A DNA stretch of 14,271 nucleotides from Burkholderia sp. (GTDB lineage: Bacteria > Pseudomonadota > Gammaproteobacteria > Burkholderiales > Burkholderiaceae), in NCBI GenBank assembly GCA_030151225.1, contig JASLEG010000308.1:1-14271 (forward strand), given 5' to 3'. Positions within the stretch are counted from its first letter, which is position 1, and each line of letters starts with the position of its first letter. Shown here piece after piece: positions 6,510 to 13,128 of this stretch. The notes under the pieces were generated by a model. The model was not told the origin of the DNA. It was given only the letters and a program-made list of their open reading frames with translations, and ran no database searches. The position numbers and the translations under genes were made by a program.

Positions 6510-6899
6510 ATGAAGACGCTCGCCCCGCCCTCCCGCCACCCGGCCTTCATGGCCGCCCTGACGAACTCCACACGCATGTCCACCCTGTTCATTCTCCTCG
6601 CCGGCGGCCTGAGCGCGCTGGCCAGCATCCTGCTGCGCGTCGCGGCGCTCGACGGCGTGGCGATCCCCGGCGGCCAGTGGACGATGCGCCTGCTCGCCAT
6701 CTGCGCCTACGGGGCCGGCTTCGTGCTGTACGCGCTGGCCCTGAAGCGGCTCGAACTGAGCATGGCGTATCCGCTGATGGTGGGCACCACGATGATGCTG
6801 CTGTTCCTGTACGGGCTGTTCAGCGGCGAGGCCGTGACGGCGAAGACGGCCGCGGGCGCGGCCATGCTGGTGCTGGGCGTGTGCCTGATCTACGCGTGA
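6510..6899 (+). CDS. Small four-helix SMR/DMT-type membrane transporter
   Basis: Up to 129 residues. The core from MSTLFILLAGG (ATG at 6576) is 107 residues with four hydrophobic helices, the length and layout of small multidrug resistance or ArnE/ArnF-like proteins. Helix 3 contains LSMAYPLMVGTTMMLLFLYG, matching the family's 'A-Y-x-x-W-x-G' region without its tryptophan. The conserved glutamate of drug-exporting EmrE in helix 1 is not evident, which argues against a drug/proton antiporter. The start is uncertain: ATG 6510 is 6 bases after the HAD-UbiA stop and would be translationally coupled, while 6549 and 6576 are in frame and none has a clear ribosome site. Tight linkage to HAD-UbiA suggests a role in flipping its lipid product, as proposed for ArnE/ArnF with aminoarabinose lipid. 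That role is inference. Confidence 0.8.
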   Translation: MKTLAPPSRHPAFMAALTNSTRMSTLFILLAGGLSALASILLRVAALDGVAIPGGQWTMRLLAICAYGAGFVLYALALKRLELSMAYPLMVGTTMMLLFLYGLFSGEAVTAKTAAGAAMLVLGVCLIYA

Positions 6900-6911
6900 C
6901 GGCGCCCGCGC

Positions 6912-6941
6912 TTGCCCTTCCCGGCCAACCCCCTGTAGAAT
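6912..6941 (+). promoter_or_regulatory. Probable sigma-70 promoter of tRNA-Gly
   Basis: TTGCCC (6912-6917) and TAGAAT (6936-6941) are 18 bases apart. The -10 ends 10 bases before the mature tRNA, so the transcript would start just before it with almost no leader. Confidence 0.6.
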
Positions 6942-6951
6942 TGCGCGTTCT

Positions 6952-7026
6952 GCGGGCGTCGTATAATGGCCATTACCTCAGCTTCCCAAGCTGATGACGT
7001 GGGTTCGATTCCCATCGCCCGCTCCA
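6952..7026 (+). tRNA. tRNA-Gly (anticodon CCC)
   Basis: The cloverleaf is complete. The acceptor stem GCGGGCG (6952-6958) pairs perfectly with CGCCCGC (7016-7022), followed by discriminator T and an encoded CCA (7024-7026). The anticodon stem TCAGC/GCTGA (6978-6982, 6990-6994) closes the loop TTCCCAA with anticodon CCC at 6985-6987, reading the GGG codon. The T arm is GTGGG-TTCGATT-CCCAT, closed by a G-U pair. It stands as a single gene with its own promoter and terminator. No integrase or duplicated 3' end is seen nearby, so there is no sign that it serves as an integration site in this window. Confidence 0.96.
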
Positions 7027-7090
7027 GGATCTCTCCGTATCCGCACCTTGTGCAGTTCGGTGCCGCGTTCCGGCCCGACATCCCGCGCGA

Positions 7091-7116
7091 AGCCGCCTCG
7101 ACGAAGGCGGCTTTTT
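7091..7116 (+). terminator. Intrinsic terminator after tRNA-Gly
   Basis: AGCCGCCT (7091-7098) and AGGCGGCT (7105-7112) form a perfect 8-bp stem, extendable by an A-T pair, followed by TTTTT. It ends the tRNA transcript before trmB, which must therefore have its own promoter between here and 7186. Confidence 0.88.
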
Positions 7117-7185
7117 CGTACCGGCCCCGGCCGTGCGCCGCCGCGGTGCCCGCGCACCGGCGCGCGATTCGCCTTTCAGATCACG

Positions 7186-7950
7186 ATGACTCACGACACC
7201 GACGACACCGGCCTGCCGCAAGACGGCGCGCCCGACGATGCCTCCTCCGATACGCCGTCCGACGACGTCAATCCGCTGCACCTGCGCCGCATCCGCAGCT
7301 TCGTGACGCGCGCCGGCCGCGTATCGACGGGCCAGCGCCGCGCGCTCGACGAACTCGGCCCGCGCTACGTGGTGCCCTACACGCCCGAGCAGCCCGACTG
7401 GGCCGCCGTGTTCGGCCGCCCCGCGCCGCGCATCCTCGAGATCGGCTTCGGCATGGGCGCCTCCACGGCCGAAATCGCCGCGCATCGCCGCGAGGACGAC
7501 TTCCTCGGCGTGGAAGTGCACGAGCCCGGCGTGGGCGCGCTGCTGAAGCTGATCGGCGAGCAGGAGCTCACCAACATCCGCATCATCCAGCACGACGCGG
7601 TGGAAGTGCTCGAGCACATGCTCGCGGCGGACAGCCTCGACGGCGTGCACATCTTCTTCCCCGATCCGTGGCACAAGGCGCGCCATCACAAGCGCCGCCT
7701 GATCCAGCCGCCGTTCGTCGCGCAACTGGTGACGCGCCTGAAGCCGGGCGGCTACCTGCACTGCGCGACCGACTGGCAGAACTACGCCGAGCAGATGCTC
7801 GAGGTGCTCGGCGCCGATCCGCATCTGGAGAACACGGCCGACGGCTACGCGCCCCGCCCCGATTACCGCCCGATCACGAAGTTCGAGCGCCGCGGCCTGC
7901 GCCTCGGCCACGGCGTGTGGGACCTGGTGTTCCGCAAGCGCCTCGGCTGA
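7186..7950 (+). CDS. trmB: TrmB, tRNA (guanine-N7-)-methyltransferase
   Basis: A 254-residue SAM-dependent enzyme that methylates G46 of the tRNA variable loop to m7G. The SAM-binding loop is EIGFGMG (residues 85-91), followed by acidic GVEVHEPG. The family signature FFPDPWHKARHHKRR (157-171) holds the catalytic and tRNA-binding residues, then ATDWQNYAEQML (194-205) and TKFERRG (231-237) complete the family motifs. The first 30 residues form an Asp-rich, probably disordered extension of a kind common in betaproteobacterial TrmB. The ATG at 7186 begins this extension; no clear ribosome site is visible. The gene sits between the tRNA-Gly terminator and a convergent terminator, so it is probably transcribed alone. 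Motifs are complete and length is slightly above the E. coli protein. Confidence 0.96.
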   Translation: MTHDTDDTGLPQDGAPDDASSDTPSDDVNPLHLRRIRSFVTRAGRVSTGQRRALDELGPRYVVPYTPEQPDWAAVFGRPAPRILEIGFGMGASTAEIAAHRREDDFLGVEVHEPGVGALLKLIGEQELTNIRIIQHDAVEVLEHMLAADSLDGVHIFFPDPWHKARHHKRRLIQPPFVAQLVTRLKPGGYLHCATDWQNYAEQMLEVLGADPHLENTADGYAPRPDYRPITKFERRGLRLGHGVWDLVFRKRLG

Positions 7951-8003
7951 CGCCCCCGCCACGCCAGGTCGGCAGGATTCCGAAACGCATCCGCACCAGC
8001 GAA

Positions 8004-8039
8004 AACGGCAACGCCTCGCGAGAGACGTTGCCGTTTTTT
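8004..8039. terminator. Intrinsic terminator between trmB and uppP
   Basis: Arms 8004-8013 and 8026-8035 form a perfect 10-bp stem with a 12-base loop, followed by TTTTTT on the plus side. The A-run before the left arm gives a short T-run for minus-strand transcripts, so it can serve both convergent genes. Confidence 0.9.
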
Positions 8040-8071
8040 CATGGCGGGCCGAAAGTCGGGCGGGCGCGCGC

Positions 8072-8902
8072 TCAGCTCCAGTTCAGCCAGCCGCTGTAGC
8101 CCACCAGCAGCACCAGCAGCCCGAACACGATCCGATACCAGGCGAACGCGGTGAAGTCGTGCGAGGCGACGTAGCGCAGCAGCCAGCGTACGCACGCGAA
8201 CGCGCTGACGAACGCGGCCACCATGCCCACCGCGAACAGCCCCACGGAATCGACCGTGAACGCATGCCAGTCCTTCGCGGTTTCGTACAGCGTGGCGCCG
8301 AAGATGATCGGGATCGCGAGGAAGAACGAGAACTCGGTGGCCACGCGCCGGTCGAGCCCGGCCAGCATGCCGCCGATGATCGTGGAGCCCGAGCGCGACA
8401 CGCCCGGGATCAGCGCGCAGCACTGGGCGATGCCGACCTTCAGCGCGTCGAGCGGCGTGAGCGCATCGATCGACATCACGCGCGCCGGCTCGCGGCGCTC
8501 GCGCTGTCGCGCCTCGGCCCACAGGATCACGGCGCCGCCCGCCACCAGCGCGAACGCCACCGGCACCGGCGAGAACAGCACGCGCTTGATGGCCTTCTCG
8601 AACAGCAGCGCGAGCAGCACGGCCGGGACCGACGCGATCACCACGTTCAGCGCGAAGCGCCGCGCCTCGGGCCGCGACGGCAGCCCGCCCACCACCGCGC
8701 CGATCCGGCGCCGGTATTCCCAGCACACGGCCAGGATCGCGCCGAACTGGATCACGACATCGAAGGTCTTGGCCTGCGCCGCGTCGAAGTCGAGCACGCT
8801 GCCGGCCACGATCAGGTGGCCGGTGCTCGACACCGGCAGAAATTCGGTCAGCCCTTCGACGACGCCGAGTATCAGCGCCTTGCAGATCAGTATCCAGTCC
8901 AT
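8072..8902 (-). CDS. uppP: UppP (BacA), undecaprenyl-diphosphatase
   Basis: A 276-residue inner-membrane enzyme that dephosphorylates undecaprenyl diphosphate to the carrier lipid used for peptidoglycan and other envelope polymers; extra copies give bacitracin resistance. The two family motifs are intact: E16-G-L-T-E20 followed by FLPVSSTGHL (21-30), and PGVSRSGST (166-174), which hold the catalytic Glu and Ser/Arg residues. At least seven further hydrophobic segments follow the usual pattern. The ATG at 8902 gives the standard N-terminus; AAGG lies directly before it, too close to be an ideal ribosome site. The gene is downstream of a DUF1439 lipoprotein gene on the same strand, separated by 95 bases containing a hairpin. 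Polyprenyl phosphate is also the likely acceptor for the HAD-UbiA protein, but the genes are not in one operon. Confidence 0.97.
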   Translation of the reverse strand: MDWILICKALILGVVEGLTEFLPVSSTGHLIVAGSVLDFDAAQAKTFDVVIQFGAILAVCWEYRRRIGAVVGGLPSRPEARRFALNVVIASVPAVLLALLFEKAIKRVLFSPVPVAFALVAGGAVILWAEARQRERREPARVMSIDALTPLDALKVGIAQCCALIPGVSRSGSTIIGGMLAGLDRRVATEFSFFLAIPIIFGATLYETAKDWHAFTVDSVGLFAVGMVAAFVSAFACVRWLLRYVASHDFTAFAWYRIVFGLLVLLVGYSGWLNWS

Positions 8903-8940
8903 CCTTGGCCCGTTCGTCAGAGTTGCGAGGATTACGAGAG

Positions 8941-8975
8941 CGGGCCGCGCGGCATGCTGGACGACGCGCGGCCCG
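8941..8975 (-). terminator. Hairpin between the DUF1439 gene and uppP
   Basis: Arms 8941-8951 and 8965-8975 form a perfect 11-bp GC stem with a 13-base loop, 22 bases after the DUF1439 stop on the minus strand. No T-run follows, so it may attenuate or mark the mRNA 3' end instead of ending transcription fully. Confidence 0.45.
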
Positions 8976-8997
8976 ATCGGCCACGCGCCCGGAATCG

Positions 8998-9585
8998 TCA
9001 CTTTTCGACGATCTCGACACGTATGCCGTTTGTAAGGATCGTGATTGTACCGGGTTCGTAGTGCACCCCGGCAAATTGCAGTTGATCGGGCTGGAAGGTG
9101 CAGATCGGATAGTTGGTCAGCAACTGGGTGGCGAGCAGGCCCGCGGCCTGCCCGACCTGCGGCGCGTACATCTGCGCGTTGCCGTCGAGGTTCACGCTGT
9201 CCACGGCCGGCGCGCGCAGCACGACCGACAGGCTGGTCGGATCGTAAGCAAGCTGTGCGGAAAAGGTAAACGTGCCGCTGACCGGTTCGCGCAGGAACGG
9301 GCTGGCCAGATGCGCCTCGACCTGCACGGCGATCCGGTTCTGCTCGGGCAACATGCCCACGGCCGGATTCGCGAGCGTCACGTCGAACACCTGCGACAGG
9401 GTCCGCTGATACGGGAACTTGCGCGCCACCGCGCGCTGCACGTCGTTGCGCGAGAACGTGTAGTGATTCGGGATGAACGGAAAGGTGGGCGTGGCGCCAC
9501 ATGCGGCCAGCGACACCGAAACGCCGAGTGCCGCGAACGCGGCGGTCACGAAGCGGCGACGGCCGCTTGCGCGCGATGAATTCAT
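8998..9585 (-). CDS. DUF1439 family lipoprotein
   Basis: A 195-residue predicted lipoprotein. The N-terminus has basic residues (RASGRRR), a hydrophobic run and the lipobox LAAC with the modified cysteine at residue 29. The mature part begins GATPTFPFIPNHYTFSRNDVQ and continues with an alternating pattern typical of beta-rich DUF1439 proteins, such as FTFSAQLAYDPTSLSVVLRAPAV. E. coli YceB is a DUF1439 relative of unknown function, so no activity can be assigned. Residue +2 is Gly, not Asp, which favours sorting to the outer membrane. The ATG at 9585 is supported by AGGAG (9593-9597) 7 bases upstream. uppP follows on the same strand after 95 bases and a hairpin. Confidence 0.87.
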   Translation of the reverse strand: MNSSRASGRRRFVTAAFAALGVSVSLAACGATPTFPFIPNHYTFSRNDVQRAVARKFPYQRTLSQVFDVTLANPAVGMLPEQNRIAVQVEAHLASPFLREPVSGTFTFSAQLAYDPTSLSVVLRAPAVDSVNLDGNAQMYAPQVGQAAGLLATQLLTNYPICTFQPDQLQFAGVHYEPGTITILTNGIRVEIVEK

Positions 9586-9592
9586 GCGGATT

Positions 9593-9597
9593 CTCCT
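9593..9597 (-). promoter_or_regulatory. Ribosome binding site of the DUF1439 lipoprotein gene
   Basis: AGGAG on the minus strand, 7 bases before the ATG at 9585. It fixes the start so that the lipobox lies at a normal distance from the N-terminus. Confidence 0.65.
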
Positions 9598-9737
9598 GCG
9601 GCGGGTCGGGCGCTCACGCGCGGCGGCCCGGCTTGCATCGACGCCCGTGGCGCGCGTCGCCCGCGCGGCAGGGCTGGGGGCACAAGCCTAGCATGCCGGG
9701 GATGCGCGATGCCGCGCCCGGGTCGGTGCGCGTGCAA

Positions 9738-10025
9738 TCAGACCGGTGAGCCCCGCGTCGGCGCGGTCAGCGCCTCCATGTCGCCGAGCCATTGCAGCGC
9801 GGCCTCGCGGCTGTCGCCGCACATCGCGGGCTCGGGCTTCAGCGACGCGCACACGGCGGGCCGCTCGGGATGCCCGAAGATGCGGCACCGCGCGTCGTCG
9901 TCGAGCTGGATGCAGCGCACCCCGGCCGGCTTGCCCGCCGGCATGCCCGGAATCGGGCTCGAAATCGACGGCGCGATGCAGCAGGCGCCGCATCGCGCCC
10001 TGCACGCCCCTTCCCGATCCGTCAC
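9738..10025 (-). CDS. YkgJ family cysteine-cluster protein
   Basis: A 95-residue protein of the YkgJ (UPF0153) type, whose members carry a cysteine cluster thought to bind zinc or an iron-sulfur centre; function is not established. Eight cysteines are present: C8, C12, C15 and C16 in ACRARCGACCIAP, then C38, C47 (RCRIFGHPERP), C59 and C69 (AMCG). The segment APSISSPIPGMPAGKPAGV is typical of the Burkholderia version. I choose the GTG at 10025 because family similarity begins just after it. The frame stays open upstream to 10232, but that part would overlap the divergent hemN start and shows no family resemblance. Another start near 10025 is possible since no ribosome site is clear. The gene is divergent from hemN, an Fe-S enzyme; any functional link is speculative. 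Confidence 0.78.
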   Translation of the reverse strand: MTDREGACRARCGACCIAPSISSPIPGMPAGKPAGVRCIQLDDDARCRIFGHPERPAVCASLKPEPAMCGDSREAALQWLGDMEALTAPTRGSPV

Positions 10026-10116
10026 CGTATCCGCCGCCCGCTTTCCACCGCCCACGTCCCACCCTGTCCAGGATCCAATGCAGGCGGCATTGTGCCATCG
10101 CAAACTTCGATCGATT

Positions 10117-10128
10117 CGAGATATCTCG
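10117..10128. repeat. CGAGATATCTCG palindrome between ykgJ-like gene and hemN
   Basis: A perfect 12-bp palindrome in the 160-base divergent region, 57 bases before the hemN ATG. It could be an operator. It does not match the FNR/ANR box (TTGAT-N4-ATCAA) often found before hemN. Confidence 0.3.
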
Positions 10129-10185
10129 CCGAGCCCGAGCGCGAATAGACTGAACCGCGTCGCCCGCCGCCTGTCGAGTCCCTTC

Positions 10186-11571
10186 ATGACGTCCAGTTCC
10201 CCGCCCTCGCTCCGCCCCGATCTGCTCGCCAAATATTCGGCACACGGCCCGCGCTACACGTCGTATCCCACCGCGCTGCAGTTCGACGCGCGCTTCGATC
10301 CGGCCGACTACACCCGCGCCGCGGCCGATCCGGGCGCCCCGGAAGATCTGTCGATGTACGTACACATCCCGTTCTGCGCCACGGCCTGCTTCTACTGCGG
10401 CTGCACCCGCATCGCCACCGGCAATCACGCCCGCGCGCGCCCGTACCTCGACCGCCTGAAGCAGGAACTGGCGCTGCAGGCCGCCCGCTTCAGCCCCGAG
10501 CGCGTGATCACGCAGCTGCACTGGGGCGGCGGCACGCCCACCTTCCTGTCCGATGCCGAGATCGCCGAGCTGATGGCGGCGATCCGCGCGCATTTCCACA
10601 TCGCCCCCGACCACGAGGCCGAAGTCTCGATCGAGATCGACCCGCGCACGGTCACGCCGGCCACCCTCGCGCATCTGCGCATGCAGGGCTTCAATCGCCT
10701 GAGCCTCGGCGTGCAGGACGTGGACGACGCCGTGCAGCGCGCCGTGAATCGCGTGCAGCCGATCGAACGCACGGCGAGCCTGATCGCGGCCGCGCGGCTG
10801 GTCGGCTATCGCTCGGTCAGCGTGGACCTGATCTACGGCCTGCCGAAGCAGAGCGTGGCGAGCTTCGCGGCCACGCTCGACACGGTGGTCGAGCTCGCGC
10901 CGGACCGCATCTCGGTGTTCGGCTACGCGCACCTGCCGCAGCAGTTCAAGATGCAGCGCCGCATCGACGAGGCGCAGCTGCCCACGCCCGCCGCGCGCGT
11001 GGCGCTGCTCGGGCTCGCGATCGAGCGGCTCACGCTGGCCGGCTACGTGCACATCGGCATGGATCACTTCGCGCTGCCCGACGACGCGCTCGTGGTGGCG
11101 CAGCGCCAGGGCACCCTGCAGCGCAATTTCCAGGGCTACAGCACGCGCGCCGACACGGACCTGATCGGCATCGGCATGTCGTCGATCGGCAAGGTCGGCG
11201 ACGTCTACGCGCAGAACGAGAAGGACCTCGCGGCCTGGAGCGCCGCGATCGACGCGGGCCGGCTGCCGATCGCGCGCGGCCTGAAGCTCGGCGCCGAGGA
11301 CCGCCTGCGCCGCGACGTGATCATGCGGCTGATGTGCCATCTCACGCTACCCTTCGCCGAGATCGAGGCCGTGTACGGGATCCGCTTCGCCGAACGCTTC
11401 GCGCCCGAGCTGGCCCGCCTGCGCGAGTTCGAGCGCGACGGGCTGCTCGCCGTCGGCCGCGACCGGCTCACGATCCATCCGGCCGGGCGGCCGTTCGTGC
11501 GCAACATCGCGATGCAGTTCGACGCGTATCTGGCGCACGCGCCGGCCGGCCGCTACTCGAAGACGATCTGA
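10186..11571 (+). CDS. hemN: HemN, oxygen-independent coproporphyrinogen III dehydrogenase
   Basis: A 461-residue radical SAM enzyme that decarboxylates coproporphyrinogen III to protoporphyrinogen IX in haem synthesis without oxygen. The 4Fe-4S site is C64-ATA-C68-FY-C71-G-C73 within YVHIPFCATACFYCGC, identical in spacing to E. coli HemN, including the extra cysteine. GGGTP (114-118) and EIDPR (150-154) are the SAM-binding elements. The N-terminal GPRYTSYPTA is the HemN trip-wire region that distinguishes true HemN from the HemW type. The C-terminal HemN domain is complete. Length equals that of E. coli HemN (457). The ATG at 10186 is chosen because YTSYP then falls at the usual distance; the ribosome site is weak. 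It is probably transcribed alone from the divergent region shared with the YkgJ-type gene. Confidence 0.96.
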   Translation: MTSSSPPSLRPDLLAKYSAHGPRYTSYPTALQFDARFDPADYTRAAADPGAPEDLSMYVHIPFCATACFYCGCTRIATGNHARARPYLDRLKQELALQAARFSPERVITQLHWGGGTPTFLSDAEIAELMAAIRAHFHIAPDHEAEVSIEIDPRTVTPATLAHLRMQGFNRLSLGVQDVDDAVQRAVNRVQPIERTASLIAAARLVGYRSVSVDLIYGLPKQSVASFAATLDTVVELAPDRISVFGYAHLPQQFKMQRRIDEAQLPTPAARVALLGLAIERLTLAGYVHIGMDHFALPDDALVVAQRQGTLQRNFQGYSTRADTDLIGIGMSSIGKVGDVYAQNEKDLAAWSAAIDAGRLPIARGLKLGAEDRLRRDVIMRLMCHLTLPFAEIEAVYGIRFAERFAPELARLREFERDGLLAVGRDRLTIHPAGRPFVRNIAMQFDAYLAHAPAGRYSKTI

Positions 11572-11634
11572 ACGCGGCGGCCAACTGCGCTACAGTGGCG
11601 GTTTGCACCGCCCAAGCCCTGGCTGCTCCACACG

Positions 11635-11901
11635 ATGCGCACCACCAAAGCGACCCTCGCGGTCGACCGCCTGAAGACCCGCACCGGCAACACCCGCTAC
11701 GCCGCCGTCAGCGTGCCGGGCGACCTGTTCTATCTGACCGACCGCTCGAGCGGCACGGCCGAAAAGCTGTGCGCGCCGATGCCGCTCGACGCCTTCGTGG
11801 CCTTCGTGAACGGCGTGGCGCCACCCGCGCCGCGCAAGGCCAGCAAGCTCGACGAGGCATTCGAGGCGAAGATCCGCGACGCCCGGCGCGACGCGGACTG
11901 A
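11635..11901 (+). CDS. Small hypothetical protein, 88 residues
   Basis: I do not recognise this family. The product has no signal peptide or membrane helix and looks like a soluble cytoplasmic protein. It begins MRTTKATLAVDRLKTRTGNT, continues with a mixed segment containing GDLFYLTDRSSGTAEKLCAP, then AFVAFVNGV, and ends in a charged Lys/Asp/Arg-rich helix. Codon use is like that of its neighbours, with GC-rich third positions, which supports real coding. It starts 63 bases after hemN on the same strand and ends 112 bases before the Pcm-like gene, which has its own promoter. TACAGT at 11591-11596 could be a -10 element, with no good -35. It may simply ride on the hemN transcript. Confidence 0.65.
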   Translation: MRTTKATLAVDRLKTRTGNTRYAAVSVPGDLFYLTDRSSGTAEKLCAPMPLDAFVAFVNGVAPPAPRKASKLDEAFEAKIRDARRDAD

Positions 11902-11957
11902 CGCCGACTGACGCGCCCCGCCGCGAGCGCCGCTCCGGCGCTGGATCGTGCCTCGTT

Positions 11958-11966
11958 TGGTACAAT
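11958..11966 (+). promoter_or_regulatory. Extended -10 promoter of the Pcm-like gene
   Basis: TGGTACAAT is an extended -10 element (TGn plus TACAAT). No good -35 lies 17 bases upstream, which is typical of extended -10 promoters. Transcription would start near 11973 and the leader would be about 40 bases. Confidence 0.6.
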
Positions 11967-11967
11967 C

Positions 11968-11986
11968 GCGGGGTTAATTTCCCCGC
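11968..11986 (+). repeat. Hairpin at the transcription start of the Pcm-like gene
   Basis: GCGGGG and CCCCGC pair perfectly over 6 bp around the AT-only loop TTAATTT. It lies 1 base after the extended -10, so it overlaps the predicted transcription start. It could be an operator or a 5'-end stabilising hairpin. Confidence 0.4.
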
Positions 11987-12013
11987 TCACGGCCGCCCGG
12001 CGGCAAGACAACC

Positions 12014-12667
12014 ATGAACATCGAAAATGCGCGCTTCAACATGATCGAACAGCAGATCCGGCCGTGGGAAGTGCTGGACCCCGAGGTTCTGAGCCTGCTG
12101 TCGGTGGTCAAGCGCGAACACTACGTGCCGGGCGTCTATCGCGACCTCGCCTTCGCCGATCTCGAGCTGCCGCTGCCGGGCGGCCAGAAGATGCTGGCGC
12201 CGCGCGTCGAGGCGCGCATGCTGCAGGAACTGACCATCAAGAAGCACGAGAGCATTCTCGAGATCGGCGCCGGCTCGGGCTACATGGCGGCGCTGCTCGC
12301 GCATCGCGGCCAGCATGTCGTGTCGGCCGAGATCGATCCCGATCTCGTGCAGCTGGCCGCCGGCAATCTGCGCGAGAACGGCGTGACCAACGCCGAGGTG
12401 GTGCTCGCCGATGCGGCGCGCGGCCTGCCCGAGAAGGGCCCGTACGACGTGATCTGCGTGTCGGGCGGCTTGCCCGTGGTGCCGCAGGAGCTGCTCGAGC
12501 AACTGAAGGTGGGCGGCCGGCTCGCCGCCTTCGTGGGCCAGCGCCCGGTCATGAAGGCGCAGATCATCACGCGCATCGACGACAAGCAGTTCCGCGTGGC
12601 CGACGTGTTCGAGACCTGGGTCGACCATCTCGCCAACGCGATGGAGCCGTCGCGCTTCAAGTTCTGA
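12014..12667 (+). CDS. Divergent protein-L-isoaspartate O-methyltransferase-like protein
   Basis: A 217-residue SAM-dependent methyltransferase of the PCMT family. The SAM-binding motif EIGAGSGYMAALLA (83-96) and acidic E106 after the second strand are intact, and the C-terminal part GPYDVICVSGGLPVVPQELL resembles Pcm's 'PFDAIIVTAAPPEIP'. However, the substrate region GQGQTISQPYMVARM of E. coli Pcm is replaced here by GGQKMLAPRVEARM (56-69), losing the TIS residues that contact the isoaspartyl group. The 'GDG' after motif I is also changed, to ADA. The family call is firm, but isoaspartate repair is doubtful; many Burkholderiales carry this version under the Pcm name. An extended -10 promoter precedes it and a rhodanese gene follows 55 bases later, probably in the same operon. 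No clear ribosome site precedes the ATG at 12014. Confidence 0.87.
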   Translation: MNIENARFNMIEQQIRPWEVLDPEVLSLLSVVKREHYVPGVYRDLAFADLELPLPGGQKMLAPRVEARMLQELTIKKHESILEIGAGSGYMAALLAHRGQHVVSAEIDPDLVQLAAGNLRENGVTNAEVVLADAARGLPEKGPYDVICVSGGLPVVPQELLEQLKVGGRLAAFVGQRPVMKAQIITRIDDKQFRVADVFETWVDHLANAMEPSRFKF

Positions 12668-12722
12668 TTTCGTACGCCGCCACCGGCTCCACCCTCGTCT
12701 CACCCGATACCGCGACTCCGAC

Positions 12723-13052
12723 ATGCCGATGCAGATCCTGACCGCTCCCGCGCTGGCCGAATGGCTCGGCGATGCCGACCGCCCCGCCCCCGTCGTGCTC
12801 GACGTGCGCGAACCGTGGGAAATCGCCACCGCGAGCATCGCGGGCGCCGTGTCGATCCCGATGCAGCAGATTCCCGCGCGCAGCGAGGAGCTCGACGACG
12901 AGGCCGAGATCGTCTGCGTGTGCCATCACGGCATGCGCAGCGCCCAGGTGGCGATGTTCCTCGAGTCGCGCGGCTTCACGAAGCTCTACAACCTGCAGGG
13001 CGGCATCGACGCGTGGTCGCGCGACGTCGACCCGGCGGTGCCACGCTACTGA
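12723..13052 (+). CDS. Single-domain rhodanese-like sulfurtransferase
   Basis: A 109-residue single rhodanese domain, similar in size to GlpE. The active-site loop is C67-HHGMRS (67-73), the CxxGxRS pattern of sulfur-carrying rhodaneses, so the persulfide-forming cysteine is present. LDVREPWE (26-33) and HG-like elements such as ASIAGAVSIPMQQIP (37-51) and LYNLQGGIDAWS complete the fold. It has no signal peptide and should be cytoplasmic. The physiological sulfur donor and acceptor are unknown. The ATG at 12723 is chosen; ATG 12729 is two codons later and cannot be excluded. The gene is downstream of the Pcm-like gene and is followed by a clear terminator, so the two form a likely two-gene operon within the window. 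Confidence 0.92.
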   Translation: MPMQILTAPALAEWLGDADRPAPVVLDVREPWEIATASIAGAVSIPMQQIPARSEELDDEAEIVCVCHHGMRSAQVAMFLESRGFTKLYNLQGGIDAWSRDVDPAVPRY

Positions 13053-13099
13053 GTTATCGAGCACCGCGCCGGAGCAGCGGCTCGGCAGCACGTCGCACG

Positions 13100-13128
13100 A
13101 CGCCGTGGCCTCACCGCCACGGCGTTTT
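13100..13128 (+). terminator. Intrinsic terminator after the rhodanese gene
   Basis: ACGCCGTGG (13100-13108) and CCACGGCGT (13117-13125) form a perfect 9-bp stem with an 8-base loop, followed by TTTT and then CATTT. Confidence 0.85.

Noticed and set aside
5064..6539. Long open frame on the minus strand opposite HAD-UbiA (491 codons)
   Set aside because: Product is His/Arg/Gln-rich with no domain. It is a by-product of GC-rich third codon positions opposite a well-supported gene.
6952..7026. tRNA-Gly as an integration site for a mobile element
   Set aside because: No integrase, no repeated tRNA 3' end and no change in gene type are seen beside it.
10026..10232. N-terminal extension of the YkgJ-type protein up to 10232
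   Set aside because: It would overlap the hemN start, has no family similarity, and the cysteine-cluster domain is complete without it.
9688..11340. Open frame of 550 codons opposite hemN
   Set aside because: Translation is rich in Arg, His and Ala without recognisable motifs, and the plus strand is unmistakable HemN.
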